A stretch of 64,000 bases of DNA, taken from Rhizobium ecuadorense (GTDB taxonomy: Bacteria > Pseudomonadota > Alphaproteobacteria > Rhizobiales > Rhizobiaceae). This document shows positions 34,031-43,378 of the stretch, one piece after another. Positions within the stretch are counted from its first letter, which is position 1. The number at the start of each line of letters is the position of its first letter. The DNA is taken from the NCBI RefSeq assembly GCF_001187535.1, contig NZ_LFIO01000074.1:97140-161139 (forward strand). The letters are read 5' to 3'. The position numbers and the translations under genes are program-made. Below the pieces are notes generated by a model. It was not told the DNA's origin, searched no databases, and saw nothing but the letters and a program-made list of their open reading frames with translations.

Positions 34031-34668
34031 ACGTTCTCGATGACGATGCCACTGATTTCGTTGGCGACATCCTCGAAACGGTCGACGACCTTCTCAAGCT
34101 CGCCATAAATCTCGCTGCCGATAAGATAAGCCATCGCATTTGATGCGCCGTGGCGGCGGAAAAGATCCTTCAGGCCCTGCTCATGCAACTCGTCGGACCG
34201 GCCCTCGACGCGCGTTACTTCTTCGGCCAGCGCGGCCAGACGCGGGGCGTTGGCGCTGATCCGGTCGAGAAGGGGAAGGGCTTCGGCGATCAGATGCGCC
34301 GCCTGGACGATCGTCTTTCCCATTTCCTGCATCACAGGGTCGAAGCTCTTCTGCTCGAACAGCCGGATGGTCTTGACGGTTTTCTGCATCATGTCGATCG
34401 CATCGTCCATCGACTGGATGAGATCCTTGATGTCGCCACGATCGAAGGGCGTGACAAAACTGCGGCGCACGGCAAGCAGCACTTGGCGGGTAATCTCGTC
34501 CGCTTCATCCTCCAATTGGACGATCCGGGCGCAATGGCCTTCAATGTCCGTGCCGCTCAAAAGTTCGTTGAGCGCTTCGGCCGCACCGACGACGGTTTTT
34601 GCGTGTTGAGCGAAGAGATCGAAGAAACGATCTTCCCGCGGCATGAGTTTTCGAAACCAGCTTAACAT
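34027..34668 (-). CDS. Pit accessory protein, DUF47/PhoU-like
   Basis: 213 residues from the ATG at 34668 (GGAGTGCCG upstream); a longer frame to 34851 runs through the promoter region. It begins MLSWFRKLMPREDRFFDLFAQHAKTV and carries EDEADEITRQVLLAVRRSFVTPFDRGDIKDLIQSMDDAIDMM, the hallmark of DUF47 proteins, which form PhoU-like helical bundles. Known as OrfA in the S. meliloti orfA-pit operon; needed for or modulates Pit activity. The PHO box lies 15 bases upstream of its start. Confidence 0.93.
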   Translation of the reverse strand: MLSWFRKLMPREDRFFDLFAQHAKTVVGAAEALNELLSGTDIEGHCARIVQLEDEADEITRQVLLAVRRSFVTPFDRGDIKDLIQSMDDAIDMMQKTVKTIRLFEQKSFDPVMQEMGKTIVQAAHLIAEALPLLDRISANAPRLAALAEEVTRVEGRSDELHEQGLKDLFRRHGASNAMAYLIGSEIYGELEKVVDRFEDVANEISGIVIENV

Positions 34669-34682
34669 CGGCACTCCATGGA

Positions 34683-34704
34683 CTGTCACAAAATCGTCAT
34701 AAAG
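34683..34704 (+). promoter_or_regulatory. PHO box (PhoB binding site)
   Basis: CTGTCAC-AAAA-TCGTCAT followed by AAAG matches the two 7-base direct repeats with 4-base spacing of the PhoB consensus. It sits 15 bases upstream of the DUF47-pit operon start and about 200 bases before ugpB. For the leftward operon it overlaps the probable promoter (repression under phosphate limitation); for ugp it reads in the forward orientation (activation). Both effects agree with what is known in Sinorhizobium. Confidence 0.75.
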
Positions 34705-34798
34705 CACGGCGGCTGCCATGGAAAGCCGCGAGACCGCAGAAGGGAAGTCATTGACAGAAATCGCAATCCGTCGATCGCGCTGTCCCGGCGCTTTCGGC

Positions 34799-34818
34799 AA
34801 ATGTTCATTTGAACATTT
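34799..34818. promoter_or_regulatory. GlpR-like palindrome upstream of ugpB
   Basis: AAATGTTCA (34799-34807), spacer TT, TGAACATTT (34810-34818): perfect 9-base arms. The ATGTTC/GAACAT half-sites resemble operators of the DeoR-family repressor GlpR. It lies about 85 bases before the ugpB start and overlaps a possible -35 (TTGAAC). The likely binder is the DeoR-type protein encoded at 39896-40681 at the other end of the same cluster. Confidence 0.6.
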
Positions 34819-34902
34819 CATTATTGCAAAGTGAACTATGGCTGTTACCATTGCAGCACGTCTGGAGCGGGAGGCTGCGGACCGAGAGCAATGGGAGTGA
34901 AG

Positions 34903-36225
34903 ATGAACAAGATCGCTTTTTTCCTGTCCGCAGGATTGACCAGCCTGTCCTTATCCGTCCCGGCCATGGCCGCCACCAAGATCCAGTGGTGGCATGCGAT
35001 GGGCGGCGAGAATGGCGCGAAGCTTGAACAGATCGCCAAGGGCTTCAACGCATCTCAGTCCGATTATGAGATCGTGCCGGTCTATAAGGGCACCTATGAC
35101 GAGACGCTGACCGGCGCGATCGCTGCGTTTCGTGCCAAGCAGCAGCCGGCTATCGTCCAGGTCTATGAAGTCGGCACCGGCACCATGATGGCGGCACAGG
35201 GTGCGGTCTATCCGGTTTACCAGCTGATGAAAGACGAAGGCGAGGCCTGGGACCAGAGCAAATTCATTGCCCCGGTCGTCGGTTATTACTCGGACACCAG
35301 CGGCAACGTCTTGTCGCTGCCATTCAATTCCTCGACACCGATCATGTATTACAACAAGGACGTCTTCAAGAAGGCCGGGCTCGATCCGGAAGCGCCGCCG
35401 AAAACATGGGCGGAGGTGGAATCCTTCTCGCGGACCATCATGAAATCGGGTGCGGCCAAATGCGGCTTCACCAGTGCCTGGATCTCCTGGATCCAGACCG
35501 AAAATCTCAATGCCCTGCACGACAAGCCTTACTCCACCAAGGCTAACGGCTTCGGCGGCCTGGACGCCGAATTCACCTTCAACAACGATCTGACGATTCG
35601 CCATTGGGACAATTTGAAGAAGTGGCAGGACGAAGGTCTCTTCAAATTCGGCGGGCCTGTCGGCGGCGACAACGCGCCTCCGATGTTCTATTCGCAGGAA
35701 TGCGCGATGTATATGAACTCGTCGGCCGGCCGGGCCGGCGTCATCAACAACGCGAAAGGCTTCAAAGTCGGTTTTGCACCGCTTCCTTTCTACGATGACG
35801 TCATCAAGCAGCCGCTCAATTCGATCATCGGCGGCGCCACCCTCTGGACGCTGAAGGGCCGTCCGGAAGAGGAATATAAGGGGGTCGCGAAGTTCTTCAC
35901 CTACCTGCAGAAGCCGGAAGTTCAGGCCGATTGGCATCAGTTTTCCGGCTATCTGCCGATCACCGAAGCTGCCTATAAGCTCGGCCAGGATCAGGGCTAT
36001 TATGAGAAGAACCCCGGCTCCGACATCGGCATCAAGCAGCTGACGCGGGTGACGCCCACCGACAATTCCAAGGGCATCCGTTTCGGCAATTACGTCCAGG
36101 TGCGCGGCATCATCGACGATGAGTTTGCCGCATTGCTCGGTGGAAAGAAGACGGCGAAGGAAGCGGTCGATTCCGTCGTCGCACGCGGCAACGAACAGCT
36201 TCGCGATTTCGAGTCCGCCAACTAA
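34903..36225 (+). CDS. ugpB: sn-Glycerol-3-phosphate-binding protein UgpB
   Basis: 440 residues from the ATG at 34903 (GGGAGTGAAG upstream). Sec signal MNKIAFFLSAGLTSLSLSVPAMAA. The mature start TKIQWWHAMGGENGAKLEQIAKGFN and AFRAKQQPAIVQVYEVGTGTMM are distinctive for UgpB. It captures glycerol-3-phosphate and glycerophosphodiesters in the periplasm. First gene of ugpBAEC, with the PHO box and GlpR-like site upstream and a hairpin after it. Confidence 0.96.
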   Translation: MNKIAFFLSAGLTSLSLSVPAMAATKIQWWHAMGGENGAKLEQIAKGFNASQSDYEIVPVYKGTYDETLTGAIAAFRAKQQPAIVQVYEVGTGTMMAAQGAVYPVYQLMKDEGEAWDQSKFIAPVVGYYSDTSGNVLSLPFNSSTPIMYYNKDVFKKAGLDPEAPPKTWAEVESFSRTIMKSGAAKCGFTSAWISWIQTENLNALHDKPYSTKANGFGGLDAEFTFNNDLTIRHWDNLKKWQDEGLFKFGGPVGGDNAPPMFYSQECAMYMNSSAGRAGVINNAKGFKVGFAPLPFYDDVIKQPLNSIIGGATLWTLKGRPEEEYKGVAKFFTYLQKPEVQADWHQFSGYLPITEAAYKLGQDQGYYEKNPGSDIGIKQLTRVTPTDNSKGIRFGNYVQVRGIIDDEFAALLGGKKTAKEAVDSVVARGNEQLRDFESAN

Positions 36226-36236
36226 TGGGCACCGCG

Positions 36237-36265
36237 ACGGGGGCCGGCGAAAGACCGGTCCCCGT
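36237..36265 (+). terminator. Hairpin between ugpB and ugpA
   Basis: ACGGGGGCCGG (36237-36247), loop CGAAAGA, CCGGTCCCCGT (36255-36265): 10 of 11 positions pair, 11 bases after the ugpB stop. TTTCCC follows. Same placement as the hairpins after other receptor genes in this window; likely keeps receptor message in excess. Confidence 0.7.
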
Positions 36266-36290
36266 TTCCCATCCGTCAGTGTGAGGGCTC

Positions 36291-37175
36291 ATGCAAACCA
36301 AACGGACCGTATTTCCCAACAAGCTTTTGCCTTACCTGCTCATTGCCCCCCAGATTTTCGTGACCGTGGTATTCTTTCTCTGGCCTGCGGCAACGGCCTT
36401 CTGGCAATCCTTCCTGCGCGAGGATGCCTTCGGCTTCAAAACGAACTTCGTCTGGTTCGAAAACTACCGTCGGCTTTTTGCCGATCCGATCTATATCAAT
36501 GCCTTCGGCCACACGCTGATCTTCGCCATTCTCGTGACGGTGCTGTCGACGTCGATCGCGCTGCTCCTGGCGGCCGCGGCAATGCGCGTGCTCCGCACCT
36601 CCCGAATTTATTCGACCCTGCTGATTTGGCCCTATGCCGTCGCCCCGGCGATTGCCGGTATTCTCTGGTGGTTCATGTTCAATCCGTCGATCGGCATCGT
36701 CGCCTATATGCTGCGGTCGATGGGCGTCGATTGGAACCATCTGATCAATCCCAACGACGCGATGATCCTGATCGTGATCGCCGCCACCTGGAAACAGATA
36801 TCCTATAACTTCTTGTTTTTCCTGGCTGCGTTGCAGTCCGTGCCCCGCTCGCTTCAGGAGGCCGGCGCCATTGATGGGGCCGGGCCTACCAAGCGTTTCT
36901 GGACGATCGTCTTCCCGCTGATCTCGCCGACGACCTTCTATCTGATCGTCATCAATATCGTTTACGCGATGTTCGATACGTTCGGCATCGTTCATGCGAC
37001 CACCCAGGGCGGGCCGGCGCGCGCAACCGAGATCCTGGTCTACAAGGTCTATTTCGACGGTTTCATCGGACTGAATCTGGGCTCGTCGGCGGCGCAGTCC
37101 GTCATTCTGATGGTGATCGTCGTCGCCCTGACGGCGGTGCAGTTCCGCTTCATCGAACGCCGCGTGCAATATTGA
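36291..37175 (+). CDS. ugpA: Glycerol-3-phosphate ABC permease UgpA
   Basis: 294 residues, six membrane helices. Starts [33 protein letters not shown]; the EAA loop is [29 protein letters not shown]. The conserved [24 protein letters not shown] segment is typical of UgpA. Channel subunit paired with UgpE, whose gene begins 12 bases later. Confidence 0.95.
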   Translation: MQTKRTVFPNKLLPYLLIAPQIFVTVVFFLWPAATAFWQSFLREDAFGFKTNFVWFENYRRLFADPIYINAFGHTLIFAILVTVLSTSIALLLAAAAMRVLRTSRIYSTLLIWPYAVAPAIAGILWWFMFNPSIGIVAYMLRSMGVDWNHLINPNDAMILIVIAATWKQISYNFLFFLAALQSVPRSLQEAGAIDGAGPTKRFWTIVFPLISPTTFYLIVINIVYAMFDTFGIVHATTQGGPARATEILVYKVYFDGFIGLNLGSSAAQSVILMVIVVALTAVQFRFIERRVQY

Positions 37176-37187
37176 GGGAGCCCAAGG

Positions 37188-38036
37188 ATGGTTGAAAATC
37201 GCCCCTTCCTGAATTTCCTGGCCCATCTTGTGCTGATCCTCGGCGTCACGATCGTTGTGTTTCCGGTCTACGTCGCTTTCATCGCATCGAGCCACGGGCC
37301 CAATGACTTCCTGTCGGGCGTCGTGCCGCTGACCCCGGGAGGCCACATCATCGAGAACTATTCGACGATGCTGTCATCCGGCATGACAAGCTCGGGAGCG
37401 CCGCCGCTCGGGCCGATGATGATCAACTCGCTGATCATGGCGGTCGGCGTCGCCGTCGGGAAGATCGCCATTTCGATCCTTTCGGCCTTTGCAATCGTCT
37501 ATTTCCGGTTTCCGTTCCGGACCCTGGCATTCTGGATGATTTTCATCACGCTGATGCTGCCGGTCGAGGTGCGCATCGTGCCGACCTACAAGGTTGTCGC
37601 CGACCTCGGAATGCTGAACAATTACGGTGGCCTCATCATTCCGCTGATCGCCTCGGCAACGGCGACCTTCCTGTTTCGCCAGTTCTTTCTGACGGTGCCT
37701 GACGAATTGATGGAGGCCGCCCGTGTCGACGGGGCAGGGCCGATGAAGTTCTTCCGCGATATTCTGCTGCCGCTGTCGATCACCAATATCGCCGCCCTGT
37801 TCATCATCCTCTTCGTGCTCGGCTGGAACCAGTATCTCTGGCCGCTCATCATCACCACCGACCAGAGCTTCTATACCGTCGTCATGGGAATTCAGCGCAT
37901 GGCAGCGGTTGCCGATGCCGAGCCGCGCTGGAACCTCGTGATGGCAGCGGTCATTCTGGCCGCCCTGCCACCCGTCCTCGTCATCGTCGCCATGCAACGC
38001 CTTTTTGTCAAAGGCCTGGTCGAAACGGAGAAATGA
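37188..38036 (+). CDS. ugpE: Glycerol-3-phosphate ABC permease UgpE
   Basis: 282 residues, six helices, MalG-type. [35 protein letters not shown] and the EAA loop [27 protein letters not shown] are UgpE-like, as is [26 protein letters not shown]. The stop is followed by the UgpC start after a single base, so the two are probably coupled. Confidence 0.95.
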   Translation: MVENRPFLNFLAHLVLILGVTIVVFPVYVAFIASSHGPNDFLSGVVPLTPGGHIIENYSTMLSSGMTSSGAPPLGPMMINSLIMAVGVAVGKIAISILSAFAIVYFRFPFRTLAFWMIFITLMLPVEVRIVPTYKVVADLGMLNNYGGLIIPLIASATATFLFRQFFLTVPDELMEAARVDGAGPMKFFRDILLPLSITNIAALFIILFVLGWNQYLWPLIITTDQSFYTVVMGIQRMAAVADAEPRWNLVMAAVILAALPPVLVIVAMQRLFVKGLVETEK

Positions 38037-38037
38037 A

Positions 38038-39084
38038 ATGGCTACGATCAATATCATCGACGTCAAGAAGAACTATGGTGCCGTTCCGGCTGTCAAAGGC
38101 ATCAACCTGTCGGTTGCAGATGGCGAACTGATCGTGCTCGTCGGCCCTTCCGGCTGCGGCAAATCAACCCTGCTTCGCATGGTCGCCGGGCTGGAAACGA
38201 TCAGCGAAGGCGATGTCGAGATTGCCGGCCGCAATGTCAACAAGGCGGAGCCGGCCGACCGCGACATTGCGATGGTCTTTCAAAACTATGCGCTTTATCC
38301 GCATATGACCGTGCGGGGAAATCTCGAATACGGTTTGAAAAACCGCGGCACCGAACGGGCGGAAATCAACCGCCGCGTGGCGGAGGCCGCCGAGATCCTC
38401 GAAATCGGACCGATGTTGGATCGCAAACCTCGCGAACTCTCCGGAGGGCAGCGCCAGCGTGTGGCGATGGGACGCGCCATCGTCCGCGAGCCGGCCGCCT
38501 TTCTGTTCGACGAGCCGCTCTCCAATCTCGATGCCAAATTGCGGGTGCAGATGCGCGTCGAAATTCGCCGGCTGCAACGGCGTCTGAAGACCACCAGCAT
38601 CTACGTCACGCACGACCAGCTCGAAGCGATGACCCTTGCGGACCGGTTGGTGGTGATGAACGGCGGCCTTGTCGAACAGGTCGGTACACCCGTAGCAGTT
38701 TACGATCGACCGGCAAGTTTGTTTGTCGCCGGCTTCATCGGCTCGCCGCCTATGAACCTTGTGCCGGTCGACGTGCTCAGGGCCGCCGACAGGGCAGGCA
38801 CCCTGGCACTGCCTGCCGGCACCGACATGGTCGGCCTTCGCCCCGACGCGTTGCTCGTCACCGAGCCGGCGACGCCCACCGTTCGCCTGAATGCGACGGT
38901 CGAGCTGCTCGAGCCGATCGGCGGAGAAAGCCATCTGCATGTGCGATTGGGTGAGAGCCAGCGGACAGTCGTCCTGACGGTACCGGGCCGCCCGGACTTT
39001 GCCGAGAATGCGAATATCGACGTTTTCGCCCGTGTTGACGCGATGCACCCGTTTAACAGCAATACCGGAAAACGCACGGATTGA
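38038..39084 (+). CDS. ugpC: Glycerol-3-phosphate ABC ATPase UgpC
   Basis: 348 residues from the ATG at 38038. Walker [10 protein letters not shown] (36-44), signature [15 protein letters not shown], Walker [16 protein letters not shown]-loop [10 protein letters not shown]. The C-terminal TOBE/regulatory part begins after [11 protein letters not shown]. It energises the UgpBAE importer. CUT1 ATPases can serve several transporters, which matters here because two importers in the window lack their own. Confidence 0.95.
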   Translation: MATINIIDVKKNYGAVPAVKGINLSVADGELIVLVGPSGCGKSTLLRMVAGLETISEGDVEIAGRNVNKAEPADRDIAMVFQNYALYPHMTVRGNLEYGLKNRGTERAEINRRVAEAAEILEIGPMLDRKPRELSGGQRQRVAMGRAIVREPAAFLFDEPLSNLDAKLRVQMRVEIRRLQRRLKTTSIYVTHDQLEAMTLADRLVVMNGGLVEQVGTPVAVYDRPASLFVAGFIGSPPMNLVPVDVLRAADRAGTLALPAGTDMVGLRPDALLVTEPATPTVRLNATVELLEPIGGESHLHVRLGESQRTVVLTVPGRPDFAENANIDVFARVDAMHPFNSNTGKRTD

Positions 39085-39136
39085 CGCAGGATTTTTATTT
39101 CTTCATCCAGCAGAAGACGAGGAAAGAGATGAGACG

Positions 39137-39886
39137 ATGACGACCGTAGAGCCACGATCCGGCCCGCCACGCAGTGAAGTTCAGGCGCATCGGGGCGCCT
39201 CTGCCGTGGCGCCCGAAAATACCGTTGCTGCCTTTCGGGCAGCCGCCGAACAAGGCGCGGAATGGGTCGAACTCGACGTTGCCCTTCTTGGCGATGGCAC
39301 CCCGGTGGTGATCCACGATGTTTCAATCGATCGCTGCTCGTCGTCAAAGGGAAGTCTTGCCGACCTCACAGCGTCGGATCTCAAGGCCATCGACGCCGGC
39401 GCATGGTTCGTCCCGCAATTCAAGGGTGAACCGCTGCCGACGCTGGCGCGGGTCGTTTCGGCCCTCGGCGAATTTGGCCTCAACGCCAATGTCGAGATCA
39501 AGCAGCATGCCCATCACAAATCGCTCGGCCAACTGGTCAATATCGTCGATCAGCATCTGAAGGCGCGGGCGCCGCACACCAGAATCATGATCTCGAGCTT
39601 TGATGCCGCTGCGCTGAAAGGAATGCATGGGCTCGATCCAAGTCACGAACTCGCCATGCTGTGGAGCAAGGTGCCTGCGGATTGGCTGGATATCCTTCGG
39701 TCGATCCCGGCAACGACCATCCATCTCGACTATAAGGCCCTCAGTATCGGGTTTCTCGAAGAGGCAGTCCGTTGCGGCATCAAGGTGCGGGCGTGGACCT
39801 GCAACGACCCAAAGCGGCTCGCATCTTTCTGGGACGCGGGTTTGACCGGCGTGATAACAGACGATCCCAGTGTCTACCTCACCTAA
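39137..39886 (+). CDS. ugpQ: Cytoplasmic glycerophosphodiester phosphodiesterase
   Basis: 249 residues from the ATG at 39137. GDPD barrel with the catalytic pattern AHRGASAVAPENTVAAF (His-Arg and Glu-Asn), WVELDVALLGDGTPVVIHD (metal-binding Glu-x-Asp and catalytic His) and VEIKQ. No signal peptide, so it acts inside the cell on diesters imported by UgpBAEC, releasing glycerol-3-phosphate and an alcohol. The usual UgpQ position behind ugpC supports this symbol. Confidence 0.92.
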   Translation: MTTVEPRSGPPRSEVQAHRGASAVAPENTVAAFRAAAEQGAEWVELDVALLGDGTPVVIHDVSIDRCSSSKGSLADLTASDLKAIDAGAWFVPQFKGEPLPTLARVVSALGEFGLNANVEIKQHAHHKSLGQLVNIVDQHLKARAPHTRIMISSFDAAALKGMHGLDPSHELAMLWSKVPADWLDILRSIPATTIHLDYKALSIGFLEEAVRCGIKVRAWTCNDPKRLASFWDAGLTGVITDDPSVYLT

Positions 39887-39895
39887 GGAGCGGCG

Positions 39896-40681
39896 ATGGG
39901 GCAGCGGATCATATCGAGCCGACAACGCGAGATCCTTGCGCTGATCGAGACCGAGGGTGTTCAGTACATCGAGGAGCTGGCACGTCGCTACGATTTGACG
40001 ACGCAGACCATTCGTCGCGATATCAATGGCTTATGCGATCTGGGACACGCGCGCCGCTTCCATGGCGGCGTCGATCTGCCGGTCGAGGGCAGCAACATCT
40101 CGCTCAACGCCCGCGCCCAGCTCAACCGGCGGGCCAAGCGCCTGATCGCACGGCGCGTGGCCGCCGACATCGGCGCCGAGGCGACGGTGTTCCTCGGGAT
40201 CGGCAGCACGGTGCAATTCGTTGCCGACGCGTTGCGCGATCACCAGGGTTTGACGGTGATCACCAACAACATCCACGTCGCCTTGAGCCTGTGCGACGCC
40301 CCGAGTGTCGAGGTCCATTTGACCGGCGGTCTTTTGCGTCACGATGACCGCGACGTGGTCGGCACGGATGTGATCCGGTTTGTTGAAAAATTCTATGCAA
40401 CCCACGCCGTGGTCGGCGCAGGCGCTCTGAGCCCGCTCACCGGCCTGATGGATTTCAGCTACAGCGAGGCCCAGATCACCAACGCGCTTCTTGAAAATTC
40501 ACAAACGCAGATCCTCGCCGCAGACGTCAGCAAGTGGACGCGCACCGCCTCCGTGCGGGTTGCGCCGTTCAGCAAACTCACCCGTTTCTACACGGATCGG
40601 CTGCCCGGCGAAGCGTCGGCCGCCAATGCTCTCGCCGAAAGCGGGTTGGACGTGGTGACATGCAGCGAGGAGACGACATGA
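39896..40681 (+). CDS. DeoR-family repressor, GlpR-like
   Basis: 261 residues. N-terminal helix-turn-helix SSRQREILALIETEGVQYIEELARRYDLTTQTIRRDINGLCDLGHARRFHGG, then a sugar-phosphate-sensing domain with FLGIGSTVQFVADAL and VITNNIHVAL, GTDVIRFVEKFYATHAVVGAGALS. Such repressors sense a phosphorylated metabolite, here most likely glycerol-3-phosphate. AAGGAGCGG precedes the ATG. It overlaps the next gene by four bases. The GlpR-like palindrome before ugpB is its plausible target. Confidence 0.92.
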   Translation: MGQRIISSRQREILALIETEGVQYIEELARRYDLTTQTIRRDINGLCDLGHARRFHGGVDLPVEGSNISLNARAQLNRRAKRLIARRVAADIGAEATVFLGIGSTVQFVADALRDHQGLTVITNNIHVALSLCDAPSVEVHLTGGLLRHDDRDVVGTDVIRFVEKFYATHAVVGAGALSPLTGLMDFSYSEAQITNALLENSQTQILAADVSKWTRTASVRVAPFSKLTRFYTDRLPGEASAANALAESGLDVVTCSEETT

Positions 40682-41475
40682 GCTACGTGGACCTGGCGCC
40701 ATCAGTGCGGGAGCTGCAGGATGTGCGTTACCTGTTCACCGATATCGACGATACGCTGACGACAGAGGGCAAACTTCTGCCGCAGACCTATGAGGCTCTG
40801 TGGGATCTCAGCCGGGCCGGCATTGCCGTCGTGCCGGTCACGGGCGGCTCTGCCGGCTGGTGCGAACATATCGTCCGCGCCTGGCCGGTGGCCGCTGTCA
40901 TCGGCGAAAGCGGCGCATATTGCGTCACCCGCCGGGATGGCGACGTCGTCTTCGACTATTGGGAAGACGGCACCCTGCAGGGCGAGCGCCAACGCCGGCA
41001 TCTGCAGGCGATCAAAGCGCTGATCACGCAAAAGAGCAGGCCGTTCAGGATCGCCCACGACCAGGTCTTCCGGCTGGCGGATGTCGCGATCGACATACAG
41101 GGTCACGATCCGCACGAGGTCGAGGATCTGGCGTCCAGCATCAGGGCCATGGGCGGAACGGTGGCGATCAGCTCCATCCACATCAACACCTGGATCGGCG
41201 ACTACAACAAGCGATCGATGAGCGAGCGGGTTCTAACCGGCCTGTTTGGTGTCGATCCGACCGAGACGCCCACCGCGACTGCCTTCGTCGGCGACTCTCG
41301 AAACGACGCGCCGATGTTCGGCTTTATCCGCAATTCCTTCGGGGTCAACAATATCATCCCGGTCCTACCGCAGCTGCAATTCGCGCCCAAGTGGGTCTCC
41401 TCGCAGCCCGCCGGACTTGGCTTTGCCGATATTGCCCGCTCGATCCTGCACGCGGTCCGCGAAGTTTCGCAATAA
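40678..41475 (+). CDS. HAD-superfamily phosphatase (Cof/SPP-like)
   Basis: 265 residues from the ATG at 40678, overlapping the regulator stop (ATGA); a longer upstream frame only mirrors the regulator. Motif I LFTDIDDTLTTEGKL, motif II VTGGSAGW, motif III Lys region near NKRSMSERVL and motif IV AFVGDSRNDAPMF define a HAD phosphatase; the middle part is a C2-type cap. Its place at the end of the glycerol-phosphate cluster suggests it removes phosphate from glycerol-3-phosphate or a related sugar phosphate, but this is inference. Confidence 0.87.
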   Translation: MSYVDLAPSVRELQDVRYLFTDIDDTLTTEGKLLPQTYEALWDLSRAGIAVVPVTGGSAGWCEHIVRAWPVAAVIGESGAYCVTRRDGDVVFDYWEDGTLQGERQRRHLQAIKALITQKSRPFRIAHDQVFRLADVAIDIQGHDPHEVEDLASSIRAMGGTVAISSIHINTWIGDYNKRSMSERVLTGLFGVDPTETPTATAFVGDSRNDAPMFGFIRNSFGVNNIIPVLPQLQFAPKWVSSQPAGLGFADIARSILHAVREVSQ

Positions 41476-41516
41476 GCCGTGGCGGATATCAATGCTTAAG
41501 ACGAATTGGTCCCACC

Positions 41517-42359
41517 TCAGCTTTTGACCGAGCCGGCGGTCATGCCCGCCAGGAAATAGCGTTGGGCAACTAGGTACAGCACCAGCAGGGGGAGGGAGCC
41601 GAGCACGCTCATCGCCATCATTTCATTCCATTCGAAAGCATGCTGGCCCATCAGCAACTGGATGCCGATCGGAACGGTTCTGAGATCCATCGACTTTGTC
41701 AGCGTTAGGGCGAAGAGAAATTCGTTCCACGCCAGCAGAAAGGTGTAAACCGCGGTGGCGACGATCCCGGGAATGGAGACGGGCACGATGACGCGCCAAA
41801 GTGCCGTCCAGCTCGAGCCGCCGTCGACAAGGACGGCCTCGTCCAATTCCTTCGGCAAGGTGTTGAGGTAGCCTGTCATCAGCAGGACCGCGTAAGGCAG
41901 CGTGAAGACCATATAGGTGAGGATCAGTGCCAGATAGGTATCGAAGATCCTGAAGGCGACGACCATGCCGAAATAGGGGATGAGAAGCGTGATCGGCGGA
42001 ACGGTCTGGGTGCTGATGATGAAGATGTTCAAGGTGTTCTTGAAGCGGAACGAGTAGCGGCTGAATCCATAGGCGGTCAGGATGGCGATGACGAGGGTCA
42101 GGCAGGTGACGACGCCGGCGACGAAGTAGCTATTGATGAAGAAGCGCACCTTCACCGGATCGTTGAAGATCGTCAGATAGGCGGCCACGGTGAAATCCTC
42201 CGGCAGAAGCCGCGGTGGAAGGGCGAAGATTTCCGTGTTCGATTTCAGCGAGCTGAAAAACATCCAGACGATCGGGAAGGTCGAAAAGATGAGGCCGACC
42301 GCCAGCCCGAGATAGGTCAGGATAGTCGGCAGGGCCGAGTTCTTGGAACGCTTTGCCAT
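41517..42359 (-). CDS. ABC sugar permease, MalG type
   Basis: 280 residues from the ATG at 42359 (AGGTGA upstream; 42368 is an alternative). Six helices; EAA loop PKELDEAVLVDGGSSWTALWRVIVPVSIPG; ending AQRYFLAGMTAGSVKS. Second channel subunit of a leftward importer whose receptor is at 43457-44704. No ATPase gene follows: the gene ends 41 bases from the convergent phosphatase gene. Confidence 0.93.
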   Translation of the reverse strand: MAKRSKNSALPTILTYLGLAVGLIFSTFPIVWMFFSSLKSNTEIFALPPRLLPEDFTVAAYLTIFNDPVKVRFFINSYFVAGVVTCLTLVIAILTAYGFSRYSFRFKNTLNIFIISTQTVPPITLLIPYFGMVVAFRIFDTYLALILTYMVFTLPYAVLLMTGYLNTLPKELDEAVLVDGGSSWTALWRVIVPVSIPGIVATAVYTFLLAWNEFLFALTLTKSMDLRTVPIGIQLLMGQHAFEWNEMMAMSVLGSLPLLVLYLVAQRYFLAGMTAGSVKS

Positions 42360-42364
42360 GGCGG

Positions 42365-43303
42365 TCACCTGCGCTGCTGGTGTTTGATGTAGAAGTAGGT
42401 GACGCTCATCGAAATGATGAGGATGATCATCGCACTCGCCGAAGCCAGCGAAAATTCATACTGGGAGAAGGCGAGCTTATAGGTGAAGGTGGAGAGCACC
42501 TCCGTAGAGTAGATCGGGCCGCCGCCCGTCGTCATCCAGACGAGCGGAAAAACCTGCATCGTCCAGATGAAGTCGAGAAGCGCGATGCTGATGATGATCG
42601 GCATCAGCTGCGGAATGGTGATGTACCAGAATTTTTCCAGCTCGTTGGCGCCGTCGATCCCGGCTGCCTCGTAGAGCTCCTTCGAAATGCCCTGCAGGCC
42701 GGCAAGCAGGCTGACCATGTAGAGCGGATAACCCGCCCAGATATTTGCAAAGGTCAGGGCGTGAATGGCGGTGTGGGTCGAGGAGAACCATTCGACTTTG
42801 AAGTTGATGATACGGAGCGCCATCAGCACGCTGTTGACGACGCCGTTCGGGTCGAGCAGCAAGCGCCAGATGATGGCGATGATGACGGCGGTGAACAGCC
42901 ACGGCAGGATGAAGAGCACACGCAATATGCTCCTGATCAGCGGATCGACGCGGTTGGTGTTCAACAGCAGCGCGAAGGCTAGGCCGATGATGAAGTGGAA
43001 GACGACGCTCATGATCGTGAAATACATGGTCTGGCCGACCGACTGCCAGAAGACCGGATTTTCGAAGATGGTCAGGTAATTCTGGACGCCTGCGAATGCA
43101 GCGTCCTTTTTCATGATGGCGCCGTCCATCAATGAATATTTGAAGACCATCACCATCGGGAACAGCATCAGCAGAACAAGCAAAAAGGTCGCCGGCGACA
43201 CGTAGAAATACGGCACCAGCTTCCTCAAGGTGCTGTAACGAAGCCTTCTTTTCCCTCGCGCTTTGACTTGCGCTGCCACCAGGGCCGGAGCGGAATGATT
43301 CAT
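42365..43303 (-). CDS. ABC sugar permease, MalF type
   Basis: 312 residues from the ATG at 43303 (MNHSAPALVAAQ...). A basic N-terminal tail, then six helices (YFYVSPATFLLVLLMLFPMVMVFKYSLMDG...), EAA loop SKELYEAAGIDGANELEKFWYITIPQLMP, and MTTGGGPIYSTEVLSTFTYKLAF. Ends 5 bases before the MalG-type gene. The 153-base gap to the receptor gene upstream is filled by a repeat and hairpins. Confidence 0.93.
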   Translation of the reverse strand: MNHSAPALVAAQVKARGKRRLRYSTLRKLVPYFYVSPATFLLVLLMLFPMVMVFKYSLMDGAIMKKDAAFAGVQNYLTIFENPVFWQSVGQTMYFTIMSVVFHFIIGLAFALLLNTNRVDPLIRSILRVLFILPWLFTAVIIAIIWRLLLDPNGVVNSVLMALRIINFKVEWFSSTHTAIHALTFANIWAGYPLYMVSLLAGLQGISKELYEAAGIDGANELEKFWYITIPQLMPIIISIALLDFIWTMQVFPLVWMTTGGGPIYSTEVLSTFTYKLAFSQYEFSLASASAMIILIISMSVTYFYIKHQQRR

Positions 43304-43325
43304 GAGCTGTGACTTCCCATTCTGC

Positions 43326-43378
43326 CGAGATTTGACGACTTGCGCCGGCAGCGCCACGTCGCGTTGCCGGCGATCTCG
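43326..43378 (-). repeat. Nested hairpin before the MalF-type permease gene
   Basis: CGCCGGCA (43343-43350) pairs with TGCCGGCG (43365-43372), and outside it CGAGAT (43326-43331) pairs with ATCTCG (43373-43378), leaving an 11-base bulge. It lies between the receptor stop and the permease start on the minus-strand transcript. Confidence 0.55.
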
